Notes: generated by a model not told the origin, from the sequence alone. A DNA stretch of 51,921 nucleotides from Bifidobacterium tissieri (GCF_002259645.1 NZ_MWWV01000014.1:1-51921); one strand, 5' to 3'; shown: positions 1 through 8,256, counted from the first letter of the stretch. A program made the numbers and translations.

Positions 1-647
1 CAAAGTATATTCAGACGACCACAATATGCGATCACTTCTGACCAATTATCTAAGTGAAACTTTTTCTTTATATTCCTCCTATGCGAAAAAATTGTATCCT
101 CGCTGATATTCAAGTGTTCTGCAATTTCCTTTGTAGAGGATTTGGCTTTGTATAGTTTCAATATCTCTAACTCTCTGGCAGAAAGTCCTGAAAGAACATC
201 AGCCATATTCGAATGCTCCAAGGCGACATATTCCTTTACTGCATAAAAGTCAGAACTCTCCGGATACTTATCTCCAGCGGCTAGGCGCAACAGCAGTGGT
301 TCAAGGTTCGACGACAACTCTCTTTTATCAACCAGAGCCTGAGCGCCGGCCTGGCGCAAAGCCTCTGCATAGACGGCTGAGTCATATGAAGTCATACCCG
401 CAATCGCAGTTAAGTTCCCGGACTGTCGAATGCTGAAAGCCACCTGCACACCACTGATTCCATTAAGGGCCATATCGATCAGCATGACGTCCGTTACGGG
501 CAAAACAGAACACCGGGCTATTGCCTTGGCGGGATTATCGGTATACCAGATATCCAGATTCTCTCCCGTTTTTCGTTGATAATTCAACAACATTGCGCGA
601 ATGCCGTTAATGGCGAAAATGTCGTTGTCTAATATCCCAATACGCAT
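1..647 (-). CDS. LuxR/NarL-type response regulator (3' end off window)
   Basis: Two-component response regulator that should bind DNA after phosphorylation by a sensor kinase; no kinase is in the window. I translated this minus-strand gene directly because it runs off the left edge. The 215 visible residues begin MRIGILDND with an acidic pocket at Asp7 and Asp9, a likely phospho-acceptor Asp58 in LIDMALNG and the conserved Lys108 in LVDKRE. A C-terminal LuxR helix-turn-helix follows at about residues 155-212, with LSARELEIL and STKEIAEHLNISEDTIFSHR. Only a few C-terminal residues can be missing, since family members are usually 200-220 aa. The ATG is the first start of the open frame. The family is clear; the regulon is unknown. 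It is AT-richer than the core genes to its right. Confidence 0.85.
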   Translation of the reverse strand, partial: MRIGILDNDIFAINGIRAMLLNYQRKTGENLDIWYTDNPAKAIARCSVLPVTDVMLIDMALNGISGVQVAFSIRQSGNLTAIAGMTSYDSAVYAEALRQAGAQALVDKRELSSNLEPLLLRLAAGDKYPESSDFYAVKEYVALEHSNMADVLSGLSARELEILKLYKAKSSTKEIAEHLNISEDTIFSHRRNIKKKFHLDNWSEVIAYCGRLNIL

Positions 648-876
648 TTACCCTCGCTTGTTAGTTCTCACAACAATCACTCAGGATTCCTGAGAGCAAT
701 ACCACTGGAGCCATTCTGGACATTGCGGTTGATTGCGAATAGTAGCGGAGATAACGGAAGTTTCATCCGCACAATCACTCACAGTATATACTGGTGAAAA
801 ATTGCATATTAATACAGCAACAATTGATACTACTATTCTCATAGTGCTGTCGAGATACTCCACATACACAAATGGC

Positions 877-909
877 TGTCGCGCAGATATCGAATACATC
901 TGCGCGACA
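877..909 (-). terminator. Hairpin after the small membrane protein gene
   Basis: A perfect 12-bp stem (877-888 with 898-909, arm TGTCGCGCAGAT) and a 9-nt loop lie 15 bp past the stop of the minus-strand gene at 924. No clear T run follows, so terminator function is inferred from position. The rest of 648-923 holds nothing I can support. Confidence 0.5.
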
Positions 910-923
910 ACCATCAATAATGA

Positions 924-1298
924 TTAGCTCTTACTGATTTTCCTAAAATAAACCAATTGAGCAATTGCAAGAACAGTCAGTAGAACTTGTCCGATACTGC
1001 GAATTACAAATTCGACAGTTCCCGAAATCGGTAGATCCACGATACGTGAGGCAACGCACGCCCAACCGATCACCGCAAGAATATCGCCGAATATACGCAG
1101 CACCTGGTTCTGATACAGATCATTGTGAAGAATGATGAAGAACACGGCTCCGAATACGCAGAGCCCAATCTGCACTGCGATTCCGATGGCACTTCCCTGA
1201 ATGGCATCCGGGAGGGATCCCACGAATGACACCACCGCCAGCAGCACCATCACGCCAATGATCATCACCGGCAATCGCCGGTCCTGCTTGCCACCCAT
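924..1298 (-). CDS. Small four-helix integral membrane protein, unknown function
   Basis: A 124-residue hydrophobic protein with four likely transmembrane segments: about residues 10-28 (VMIIGVMVLLAVVSFVG), 35-57 (IGIAVQIGLCVFGAVFFII), 68-90 (RIFGDILAVIGWACVASRIV) and 97-118 (VEFVIRSIGQVLLTVLAIA). No catalytic motif is visible and I do not recognise the family. I chose the ATG at 1296-1298 (MGGKQDRR) because AAGGAAG lies about 12 bases upstream. A GTG five codons earlier would sit directly against that ribosome site. The response regulator is downstream on the same strand, but a hairpin between them suggests separate transcripts. A run of eight G's (plus strand) lies about 60 bp upstream of the start. 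Confidence 0.55.
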   Translation of the reverse strand: MGGKQDRRLPVMIIGVMVLLAVVSFVGSLPDAIQGSAIGIAVQIGLCVFGAVFFIILHNDLYQNQVLRIFGDILAVIGWACVASRIVDLPISGTVEFVIRSIGQVLLTVLAIAQLVYFRKISKS

Positions 1299-1358
1299 AA
1301 CGACCACCTTCACTTCCTTGTTGGGTCGGGTTTCTTTTCAAGCGTATCGCGTATCGGT

Positions 1359-1366
1359 GGGGGGGG
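1359..1366. repeat. G8 homopolymer tract upstream of membrane protein gene
   Basis: Eight consecutive G's on the plus strand, 61 bp upstream of the start of the 924-1298 gene. The minus-strand frame leading into that gene is closed by a stop between tract and start, so the tract is noncoding. Such runs slip easily during replication and could alter promoter spacing. A 9-bp inverted repeat with a 3-nt loop (1375-1395, arm GTTTGCAGG) lies beside it. Confidence 0.6.
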
Positions 1367-1545
1367 TCCAGCTGGTTTGCAGGAAACCTGCAAACGCGAC
1401 ACGCCGAACTACGAACTACGGTCCGGTATGTCGGGCGTAGGAGATTATCTGTCCGTCCGGCTGACATGACGAGCAGCGTGCACGATATGCACTGTACCGG
1501 CACGCCAACCGTGGATTTACCCGTGCCTGATATTGAAGCTGCATC

Positions 1546-1795
1546 ACCCGCTGCGGGTCCGATCATAATCACAAACCGACCCGCAGCCAATGTGTCCCCT
1601 CACTACGGGTTTGGCACAACATCGCATAACACCCGCAGCAAACGCCCCCCCCTGCGGGTCTGATCATGATTGCGAACCGACCCGCAGCCAACGCAACACC
1701 TCACTGCGGGTCCGACACTTGGCTTTAACCAACCCGCAGCAGGCACCCCTCCTCACTGCGGGTTCCGAACGAACGGAACACACAACCGCAGCCAA
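1546..1795. repeat. Hairpin repeat array A (ACCCGCAG...CTGCGGGT)
   Basis: Five units begin at 1579, 1631, 1680, 1732 and 1784 (spacing 49-52 bp). Each starts with ACCCGCAG. Units 2-4 carry the complementary arm CTGCGGGT at 1652-1659, 1704-1711 and 1756-1763, and unit 1 carries CTACGGGT at 1613-1620. The last unit has degenerated, and a compact ACCCGCTGCGGGT precedes the array at 1546. Each unit can form a hairpin of about 30 nt. A C8 run (1645-1652) lies in the loop of the second unit. No credible protein is encoded. Confidence 0.75.
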
Positions 1796-1869
1796 CACCC
1801 CGCCATTATCGGAACCGGCACGCGTACGAACCAAACGCCTACATCACACAGACATCATGAAAGCCGCCG

Positions 1870-2213
1870 AATGCCTATCCGGGTCATGCATTCGTCGAAT
1901 AGAGCATTCAAGAACCGTTCCATGCCTATACAACGCAGTGTGCGTCAAATGAGCACCGCAAGAACTGTCCGATGCTTATTTGGCGTACGCATAAGCCAAA
2001 CAAGCATCCCAGGAATCGTCCGGTTCCCATTCGACACATGCGTACGTCAAAGGAACACCCAGGAAAGCGCCCGGTGCTTGTCTGGCACACGCATATGCCA
2101 GACAAGCACCTAGAGAACTGCTCGGTGCTCATCCGACGCACGCACACGTCAGATAAACACCTAGAAAGCTGGATCGATGCTTATCCGACACGCACATGCG
2201 TCTCATAGGCATC
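1870..2213. repeat. Hairpin repeat array B, seven ~51-bp units
   Basis: Seven units begin at 1870, 1921, 1971, 2022, 2073, 2124 and 2176, a period of 50-52 bp. Each is a hairpin of about 38 bp plus a spacer of about 13 bp (like CAGGAAAGCGCCC). The unit at 2073 is perfect: 15-bp arms 2073-2087 and 2096-2110 with an 8-nt loop. The unit at 1971 has 14-bp arms with one mismatch. Arms differ between units but largely stay complementary within a unit. Many plus-strand C-A mismatches would be G-U pairs in a minus-strand RNA. The remainder of the gap up to trxB (2214-2464) shows no recognisable element. Confidence 0.75.
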
Positions 2214-2464
2214 CGAGCCACGCGCATTGCCGCTCACCCTGCCAACGAATCGCAGCATACGGCGACACCTCCAACCCAGCGCCATCGGTGACGGCACCAA
2301 TCTGGCGACGCCACCTAATGACAGCACCTATCAGCAGCACCAACCTAACGACGACACCAACCCACCCCTCCTCAGCAACCACAATCGCCGACCACAATCG
2401 AAGGCTCCCCGATTCCGCTAACGGTGATACGTGGAATCGATACGAGCACGGTAGGGTGGAAGGC

Positions 2465-3415
2465 ATGAGTGACATTCGTGACGCAATCATTATCGGCTCT
2501 GGCCCTGCAGGGTACACGGCCGCCATCTATCTCGCTCGCGCCGGCTACCAGCCGCTGGTGATCGCCGGCGTGCTGACCCCCGGCGGACAGCTCGTCAACA
2601 CCACCGAGGTGGAGAACTTCCCCGGCTTCCCCGAAGGTGTGCTCGGCCCGGATCTTATGGACCGCATGCGCGAACAGGCGGAGAAGTTCGGCACCATGAT
2701 CGAATACGACGACGTGACGTCGGTGGACTTCTCCGACACGACGCCCGGTGCCATCAAGACCCTGCACACCGACGGCGGCAATGAATATCAGACCCGTACA
2801 GTGATCGTCGCCACCGGATCGGAGCCGCGCAAGCTCGGCGTCCCCGGCGAGAAGGAGTTCTCCGGTCGCGGCGTCTCGTACTGCGCCACATGCGACGGAT
2901 TCTTCTTCCGCGACAAGCCGATCGTGGTGGTCGGCGGCGGCGATTCGGCCATGGAGGAGGCGGATTTCCTGTCCCGTTTCGGTTCGTCGGTCACGATCGT
3001 GCATCGTCGTGATGAATTCCGTGCGTCGCGCATCATGATCGAGCGCGTGCAGCAGAATTCGAAGATCGAGTTGGCGATGAATTCCGTGGTCGACGAGATC
3101 CATGGTGATGACGCGAACGGTGCGACCGAGGTCGTGCTGCGTGACGTGGTGTCTGGCGAAAAGCGCACGATTCCAGCGAACGGCGTGTTCGTGGCGATCG
3201 GTCATACGCCGCAGACCGCGTTCCTGAACGGCGCGCTCGACCTGGCGGCGGACGGCACGGTGATCGTCGACGGCGGTTCCACGCGCACGTCGGTGCCCGG
3301 CGTGTTCGCGGCCGGAGACAACGCGGATTCCGTGTATCGTCAGGCGATTTCCGCGGCCGGCATGGGCTGCCGTGCGGCACTGGACGCGCAGGCGTATCTG
3401 GTGGAGGCCGAGTAG
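2465..3415 (+). CDS. trxB: Thioredoxin reductase
   Basis: FAD-dependent cytosolic enzyme that passes electrons from NADPH to thioredoxin. The 316-residue length is normal. Visible parts are the N-terminal FAD-binding GSGPAG (residues 11-16), the redox disulfide CATC (Cys140, Cys143) in SYCATCDGFFF, the NADPH-binding GGGDSA (157-162) and the C-terminal FAD motif FAAGD. I chose the ATG at 2465 (MSDIRDAII), where family homology begins and GGTGGAAGG lies just upstream; the open frame extends further left only through the repeat region. It stands alone: in several bifidobacteria trxB neighbours an ahpC peroxidase gene, but none is visible here. Identification is secure. Confidence 0.95.
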   Translation: MSDIRDAIIIGSGPAGYTAAIYLARAGYQPLVIAGVLTPGGQLVNTTEVENFPGFPEGVLGPDLMDRMREQAEKFGTMIEYDDVTSVDFSDTTPGAIKTLHTDGGNEYQTRTVIVATGSEPRKLGVPGEKEFSGRGVSYCATCDGFFFRDKPIVVVGGGDSAMEEADFLSRFGSSVTIVHRRDEFRASRIMIERVQQNSKIELAMNSVVDEIHGDDANGATEVVLRDVVSGEKRTIPANGVFVAIGHTPQTAFLNGALDLAADGTVIVDGGSTRTSVPGVFAAGDNADSVYRQAISAAGMGCRAALDAQAYLVEAE

Positions 3416-3445
3416 TCAGTCGGATACCAGACTCGGTTGCTTGAT

Positions 3446-3485
3446 ACTGACGCTGATTCGTCGTGATGAGACGATCAGCGTCAGT
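3446..3485 (+). terminator. Inverted repeat after trxB
   Basis: Perfect 12-bp arms (3446-3457 ACTGACGCTGAT and 3474-3485) with a 16-nt loop begin 30 bp after the trxB stop. There is no strong T run, so it is either a weak terminator or a transcript-end stabiliser. The rest of 3486-3954 is gene-free apart from a degenerate parS and the ribosome site of the next gene. Confidence 0.5.
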
Positions 3486-3663
3486 TCGCATATGGCAACT
3501 ACGGCGACACTGGTCCGAACGACAGCGTCATACCGAGCGCGGATCATCAGACGATAAGAACAGGAGTGATCCGTGCCATCGCGATCGAACGTCATGAAAC
3601 AGGCGAACGCCGACATACCCACATGAACATCGTCGGTGCAGCATGAAACATACCGACGTCGTT

Positions 3664-3679
3664 TGATTCACATGAAACA
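3664..3679. other. Degenerate parS-like site
   Basis: TGATTCACATGAAACA matches the parS palindrome TGTTTCACGTGAAACA at 14 of 16 positions. Half-site-like CATGAAAC words recur at about 3593 and 3642. Binding by ParB is uncertain. Confidence 0.3.
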
Positions 3680-3954
3680 TTCGCGAATGCGTTGTTTCTC
3701 ATGGCGTATCGGAGCACAACAGCACACCACACACCACCAAGCCACATCAACGCACACACCACAGTCCGCACCACAGCACACAGCACCACGCGTCCCACAA
3801 ATAGGGAAGAAATCCCACATGCACTATCGTGGATACGAGCACCGACTATACGGATCATGTTCGGCAGTCTTCCATCCTATGACCACACATGACCGGCAAT
3901 GCGGCGCGGATCATGATCAACGTGATACACGTGACACAGGAGGGGACCGGACAC

Positions 3955-5061
3955 ATGCTGTCTTTTGAAAACGACTACAGCGAGGGCGCGCATCCGGCGA
4001 TTCTGCAGCGGCTCATCGACACGAATATGGAGCAGATCACCGGCTACGGCATGGATCAGTACTGCGAATCCGCCAAGGAGCGCATCCGCGAGGCGTGCGG
4101 TTGCCCGGATGCGTCGGTCTGGTTCCTTGTGGGCGGCACGCAGACCAACATGACCGTGATCGACACGATCACCCCGCCCTATTCCGGCGTGGTGGCCGCC
4201 GAATCCGGTCATGTGAACGTGCATGAGGCGGGCGCGATCGAAGCCACCGGCCATAAAGTGCTCACGCTCCCCCAGCACAACGGCAAGATCGACGCCGCCG
4301 AACTGCGCAATTTCTGCGCCACGTTCTACGCCGACGACAACTACGAGCACATGGTGTTCCCCGGCAGCGTCTATGTTTCACAGTGCACCGAGTACGGCAC
4401 GCTGTATACCAAGACAGAGCTGGAGGCCATCGCGGACGTATGCCATGAGTACGGCATTCCGCTGTTCGTCGACGGCGCACGACTCGGGTACGCGCTCACC
4501 GCGAACGGCAATGACGTAACGCTTCGGGATCTGGCGCGTATCGCCGACGTGTTCTACATCGGCGGCACCAAGGTGGGTGCGCTGATGGGTGAGGCCGTGG
4601 TGTTCCCGCGCGGCAATGCGCCCGCACACTTCCTGACGCTGGTCAAGCAGCATGGTGCCTTGCTGGCCAAGGGCTGGCTGCTCGGTGTGCAGTTCGATAC
4701 GCTGTTTTCTCCGATCGCTCCGGCGAGCGCCGCATCCGATACCGCCAACAGCAGCGACAACAGCAACAGCAACGCCACCGATCCAGAAAACACGATCCTC
4801 TACACGCACATCGCCCGAAACGCGAACGTGGCCGCCGAGCGGATTCGCGCGGCACTCCGGGAGAAGGGCTACCGGTTCGCGTTCGAGGCACCGACGAATC
4901 AGATCTTCGTCGTTCTGGATCAGCCGACCATCGACCGACTGAGCGAACACGTCCGGCTTGGATTCATGGAAAAGTACGATGACACGCATTCGGTGATGCG
5001 CATCTGCACCAGCTGGGCCACCACCCCCGAACACGTGGATCAGCTGATCGCCCTGTTGTAG
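3955..5061 (+). CDS. L-threonine aldolase-like PLP enzyme
   Basis: Member of the beta-eliminating-lyase/threonine-aldolase fold, expected to split L-threonine into glycine and acetaldehyde in the cytosol. The 368 residues begin MLSFENDYSEGAHP. The PLP lysine is Lys206 in YIGGTKVGAL, the aspartate contacting the PLP ring nitrogen is Asp173 in FVDGARLGYA, and GGTQTN (60-65) is the phosphate-binding turn. The ATG at 3955 follows a strong ribosome site (AGGAGGGG, about 10 bases upstream); earlier in-frame starts lack one. Between about residues 260 and 282 there is an unusual Ser/Asn/Ala-rich insert (ASDTANSSDNSNSNATD) that looks like a surface loop. A strong terminator follows. Substrate specificity within this family cannot be read from sequence. 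Confidence 0.85.
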   Translation: MLSFENDYSEGAHPAILQRLIDTNMEQITGYGMDQYCESAKERIREACGCPDASVWFLVGGTQTNMTVIDTITPPYSGVVAAESGHVNVHEAGAIEATGHKVLTLPQHNGKIDAAELRNFCATFYADDNYEHMVFPGSVYVSQCTEYGTLYTKTELEAIADVCHEYGIPLFVDGARLGYALTANGNDVTLRDLARIADVFYIGGTKVGALMGEAVVFPRGNAPAHFLTLVKQHGALLAKGWLLGVQFDTLFSPIAPASAASDTANSSDNSNSNATDPENTILYTHIARNANVAAERIRAALREKGYRFAFEAPTNQIFVVLDQPTIDRLSEHVRLGFMEKYDDTHSVMRICTSWATTPEHVDQLIALL

Positions 5062-5089
5062 ACAAGATCACCCCATATACACCACCAAC

Positions 5090-5120
5090 AATGGCTCCCT
5101 GTGTGGAACAGGGAGCCATT
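5090..5120. terminator. Convergent terminator between threonine aldolase and parB
   Basis: Perfect 13-bp stem (AATGGCTCCCTGT, 5090-5102, with 5108-5120) and a 5-nt loop, followed by ATGTTT. It lies between convergent genes and could serve both strands. Confidence 0.75.
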
Positions 5121-5121
5121 A

Positions 5122-5137
5122 TGTTTCATGTGAAACG
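5122..5137. other. parS-like site, two mismatches
   Basis: TGTTTCATGTGAAACG differs from exact parS at the centre and the last base. It lies directly after the terminator and close to parB, as secondary parS sites often do. Confidence 0.45.
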
Positions 5138-5185
5138 CTGTGTGAAACAATGAATCAGCGAATCAGCGGAACGGCGAATCAGATT

Positions 5186-5212
5186 CCTGATCAGCCTGAT
5201 CAGCCTGATCAG
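5186..5212. repeat. Triplicated 9-mer CCTGATCAG at parB 3' end
   Basis: Three perfect head-to-tail copies (5186, 5195, 5204). The last includes the parB stop codon. Confidence 0.8.
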
Positions 5213-6654
5213 ACCCAGCCGTCGTTGTTGCCGGTGCCGGCGTTATCGCGACGAGCGATGGACAGCAGCTGCACGATGCGATCGAAATCCTCCTCCGACG
5301 CGAACGTGATCTCGATGCGGCCCTTCTTCTTGGTGCCGCGAATCGCCACCTTGGTGTCGAACTGGTTCTCCAGCGAGTGCACCATGTCGGAATCGGACCA
5401 TACGTTCTTGCGCGGCTTGCGCTTCTTCCGGCCCGGATCCTTGGCGGCCTCGGTCGCCACGATCTCCTCCACGGACCGCACGGACAGCCCTTCGGCGATG
5501 ATGCGATCGGCGAGCGCCTCCATCTGCTCGGCCGTGGGCAGGCTCAGCAGTGCACGCGCATGGCCGGCCGACAGCACACCGGCCGACAGTTTCTTCTGCA
5601 CGGATGCTGGGAGCTGTAGCAGTCGCAGCGTGTTGGCGATCTGCGGACGGGACTTCGACACGGACTTCGACAGCTGCTCCTGGGTGAGACCGAATTCGTC
5701 CAGCATCTGCTGGTATGCGGCGGCCTCCTCCAGCGGGTTGAGCGCCACGCGGTGCAGGTTCTCCAGCAGCGCATCGCGGAGCATGTCGTCGTCGGACGTG
5801 GTCTTGACGATCGCGGGAATCTCAGTGAGTCCGGCGAGCTTGCTGGCGCGCATACGACGTTCGCCCATGATGAGCTCGTAGGCGGCGGGCTTCTTCACGG
5901 TGATGGACTTCGCCGCGCGCCTGCGTACGACGATGGGCTGCAGTACGCCGACCTCCTTGATCGAGCGCGACAGTTCCATCAGTTCGTCCTCGTCGAAGAT
6001 CAGCCGTGGCTGATGTTCGTTGGGCATGATGTCCTTGATCTGCAGCTCGGCGAGGTAGCCGCCTTCCACCGGCTTGATGTCATCGTCGCCGTTGGCGGAT
6101 TCTGCCGGTGCGGATACGGACAGCGTGACCGCGGATGCGGGGACTTCGACGGCGGGCTCGTCGGCCGGCGTTTCCGCAGGCTGGGAGGCAACGGGCGCAG
6201 ACTGTGCGTCAGCGGGCGACGTCGATTCCGTCTGAACCGGTACCGACTGGGTGGCAGACGTAGCCGGCGCGTCACCGAAGAACATGTCGCTGGGGTGATC
6301 GCTGTGGGTCAGCGATCCCACCAGGGACGGCATGCTCGGACGACGATTCTTGCCGGAACGCTTCGTCGAACGTGCGGGTGCGGACGCTTCGTCGGACGAG
6401 GACGAAGACGAGGACGCGGCGGAATTCACCTCAGCACGCTTCCGAGCCGCGGTCGACTTTGCCGACTTCACTGGAACGGCACCGGGCGTAGTCGGTTCGG
6501 ACTGCGCCTTAGCCGGTTCGGCAGCGACCGGAACCGGGGCGGGGTCCACCGGAGCCGGCGCGGGCTTCGGGATTCCCTGCAGTTGGGATTCGTCGGGGAT
6601 GGTCGGGAACAGCGCTCCCAGTCCCTTGCCCAAGCGACGTGAACGCGTTGCCAT
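5209..6654 (-). CDS. parB: Chromosome partitioning protein ParB
   Basis: Centromere-binding CTPase clamp that loads on parS, spreads and works with ParA to segregate origins. In 481 residues the first ~195 are low-complexity (Ala/Pro/Ser/Thr-rich, with a seven-Ser run near 81-87). The core follows: MPNEHQPR (about 210-217), the CTP-binding GERRMRAS (264-271) and ENLHR (298-302), and the parS-reading helix-turn-helix around 323-345 (LTQEQLSKSVSKSRPQIANT). A C-terminal dimerisation segment ends ARRDNAGTGNNDGWV. The extreme N-terminus MATRSRRLGKGLGALFP is the conserved ParA-contact segment. I chose the ATG at 6652-6654, one base after the parA stop, with AAGGA 12 bases upstream; a GTG four codons earlier is the alternative. 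Two-gene operon with parA. Confidence 0.95.
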   Translation of the reverse strand: MATRSRRLGKGLGALFPTIPDESQLQGIPKPAPAPVDPAPVPVAAEPAKAQSEPTTPGAVPVKSAKSTAARKRAEVNSAASSSSSSSDEASAPARSTKRSGKNRRPSMPSLVGSLTHSDHPSDMFFGDAPATSATQSVPVQTESTSPADAQSAPVASQPAETPADEPAVEVPASAVTLSVSAPAESANGDDDIKPVEGGYLAELQIKDIMPNEHQPRLIFDEDELMELSRSIKEVGVLQPIVVRRRAAKSITVKKPAAYELIMGERRMRASKLAGLTEIPAIVKTTSDDDMLRDALLENLHRVALNPLEEAAAYQQMLDEFGLTQEQLSKSVSKSRPQIANTLRLLQLPASVQKKLSAGVLSAGHARALLSLPTAEQMEALADRIIAEGLSVRSVEEIVATEAAKDPGRKKRKPRKNVWSDSDMVHSLENQFDTKVAIRGTKKKGRIEITFASEEDFDRIVQLLSIARRDNAGTGNNDGWV

Positions 6655-6655
6655 A

Positions 6656-7654
6656 TCAGTCACCATTCCTTCGTGCTGCGATAGTCTTCAGAACTCTTTC
6701 GGAACGCTTGGCGATCTCCAGTGCCGCCTCGCGGTACGCCACCGCACCCGCACCGCTCGCGTCGTATGTGATTACCGACTTGCTGAAGCTTGGCGCCTCC
6801 GCGATCTTCACCGCTCGCGGAATCGTGGCGTCAAGCACGATGTCGGGGTAGTGCTCCTTCACTTCATCGTACACATCCTGGCTCAGGATCGTACGGCGGT
6901 CGAACATGGTGATGAGCATGGTGGAGATGATCAGATTCCTGTTGACCGTGCTCTGGACCAGTCCGATGGTCTTGAGCAGCTGGCCCAGACCCTCCAGCGC
7001 GTAGTATTCGGCCTGAATCGGAATCAGCACCTCGTGGGCCGCGCACAGTGCATTCAGCACGAGCAGACCCAGGCTTGGCGCACAGTCGATGAAGACGTAG
7101 TCATAGTGGTCGTCGGTGTTCTTCAGATATTCGACGATGGTGTCGCGCAGCAGGAACGTGCGGTTCTCCAGATTCGCGATCTCCAGCTCGGCACCGGAAA
7201 GATCAATCGTGGACGGCACGATCTCCAGTGTCGGGAAGTCCTCGCACGACAGTTTCACGTCGGCGATGGTCAGACGGCCTTCGAGCACGTCGTACACCGA
7301 CGGGCTACCGGAGGAATGCTCGGCGCCAAATGCGGTGGACGCGTTGCCCTGCGGGTCCATATCGATGACCAGCACACGGGATCCGGTGTCGGCGAGCGCC
7401 GCGGCGAGATTCACCACGGTCGTGGTCTTGCCCACGCCGCCTTTCTGATTGGCGACTGCAATCACGCGGGTTTCGGACGGCTGAGGATAATGCGCTTCGT
7501 TGAGCTGTTGGCGCCTGCGGGCGAGATCCGCCAGCTGGGATCCCATCGAAGAGGAGGATCCGTCGCTGAAGATGCGGTTCAGCACATCGTTCGTTGATTC
7601 GATATGCTGCTCCTGACCATCGGCCTGAGCTGTTTCACGTGAAACATTCGCCAT
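6656..7654 (-). CDS. parA: Chromosome partitioning ATPase ParA
   Basis: Deviant-Walker ATPase that binds the nucleoid and moves ParB-parS complexes. Of 332 residues, the first 60 form a variable, polar N-terminal extension. The ATP-binding KGGVGKTT is at 71-78, DMDPQGN gives the Walker A' region and FIDCAPSLG the Walker B region. The start codons read MANVSRETA, and VSRET is encoded by an exact parS site, a common arrangement in bacteria that carry a parS inside the par operon. parB begins one base after the parA stop. An apparent terminator behind rsmG implies that parAB has its own promoter in the 7655-8173 gap. Confidence 0.95.
   Translation of the reverse strand: MANVSRETAQADGQEQHIESTNDVLNRIFSDGSSSSMGSQLADLARRRQQLNEAHYPQPSETRVIAVANQKGGVGKTTTVVNLAAALADTGSRVLVIDMDPQGNASTAFGAEHSSGSPSVYDVLEGRLTIADVKLSCEDFPTLEIVPSTIDLSGAELEIANLENRTFLLRDTIVEYLKNTDDHYDYVFIDCAPSLGLLVLNALCAAHEVLIPIQAEYYALEGLGQLLKTIGLVQSTVNRNLIISTMLITMFDRRTILSQDVYDEVKEHYPDIVLDATIPRAVKIAEAPSFSKSVITYDASGAGAVAYREAALEIAKRSERVLKTIAARRNGD
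7631..7646. other. Exact parS site at the start of parA
   Basis: TGTTTCACGTGAAACA, the perfect 16-bp ParB-binding palindrome, lies over codons 3-8 of parA. It is close to oriC and likely a principal centromere site. Confidence 0.9.
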
Positions 7655-7759
7655 GGTTTACCTTTCTTGTTTCAAATATCTTCGATTGTATCCGAACCGG
7701 ATTCCCATTGTGGTCATCACACACCGACAACGCAAGTCAAACCAACCGTTGTGGGCGAA

Positions 7760-7939
7760 TGTGGATAGCTGTGGACAGAAATGTGGAAAACCTGCCGAAA
7801 ACGTCGTTTTCGAACCATTCAGCAATCGTTTGCGAAAACCCTCTAACCGTTGTAATTTCAACGATTTGACAGTGACTAAAAAGTTATCCACATTTTTATT
7901 TAAGTTATCCACAACTTGTCCACTGCAGAGTGTGTATAA
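7760..7939. other. DnaA-box cluster between parA and rsmG
   Basis: Two perfect boxes TTATCCACA at 7884-7892 and 7905-7913, one TTATACACA (reverse strand, 7931-7939), one TTTTCCACA (reverse, 7782-7790), and weaker boxes at 7760 and 7770. They sit in the roughly 600-bp gap upstream of parA, 5 kb from the dnaA boxes. They could be a DnaA-titration or regulatory site or an accessory origin element. I see nothing else recognisable in 7655-8173. Confidence 0.75.
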
Positions 7940-8173
7940 CACGCTGTCGATCGGCAACCGGATCCGTGTCCACCTGATGACCAATAACGACGTCGACTGT
8001 CACTGGCATGTTTCCCGTCGACATATGGATTGATTGTACGTGCGCACACGCTGTTTCACGAGTACGCCACCGAGTACGCCCTGCCCATCGACCAGCATCC
8101 CACCGTCTCGATGTCGGCACCGTCAATGCCTAACCAGTGCCATCACAGTCTGACATACAACTGCATAACACAA

Positions 8174-8229
8174 AACCGCGCCCTGATCACCGCTGAATCA
8201 CTTCAATCCGATGATCAGGAGCGCGGTTC
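8174..8229 (-). terminator. Terminator after rsmG
   Basis: Long imperfect inverted repeat: AACCGCGC plus CCTGATCA pairs with TGATCAGG plus A plus GCGCGGTT, with a single-base bulge. On the minus strand it ends GCGCGGTTTTGTG, stem then T run, 28 bp past the rsmG stop. Confidence 0.65.
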
Positions 8230-8256
8230 ACAACGACAACGCCTATCGACTCCGGC

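Noticed and set aside
681-927. Small open frames on both strands (78 codons minus, 64 codons plus) in the gap before the response regulator
   Set aside because: No ribosome site, no recognisable protein, and a perfect 12-bp hairpin at 877-909 lies inside both.
1590-2208. Overlapping open frames with 17-residue repeats in the hairpin arrays
   Set aside because: The periodicity comes from the 51-bp DNA repeat being divisible by three. Frames are open on both strands and have cysteine/arginine-rich compositions unlike real proteins.
1870-2213. CRISPR array
   Set aside because: The repeats are palindromic and diverge between units, spacers are only about 13 bp and similar to each other, and no cas genes are near.
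2177-2464. N-terminal extension of trxB by 96 codons
   Set aside because: It reads through the repeat and low-complexity DNA. Family homology and the ribosome site point to the ATG at 2465.
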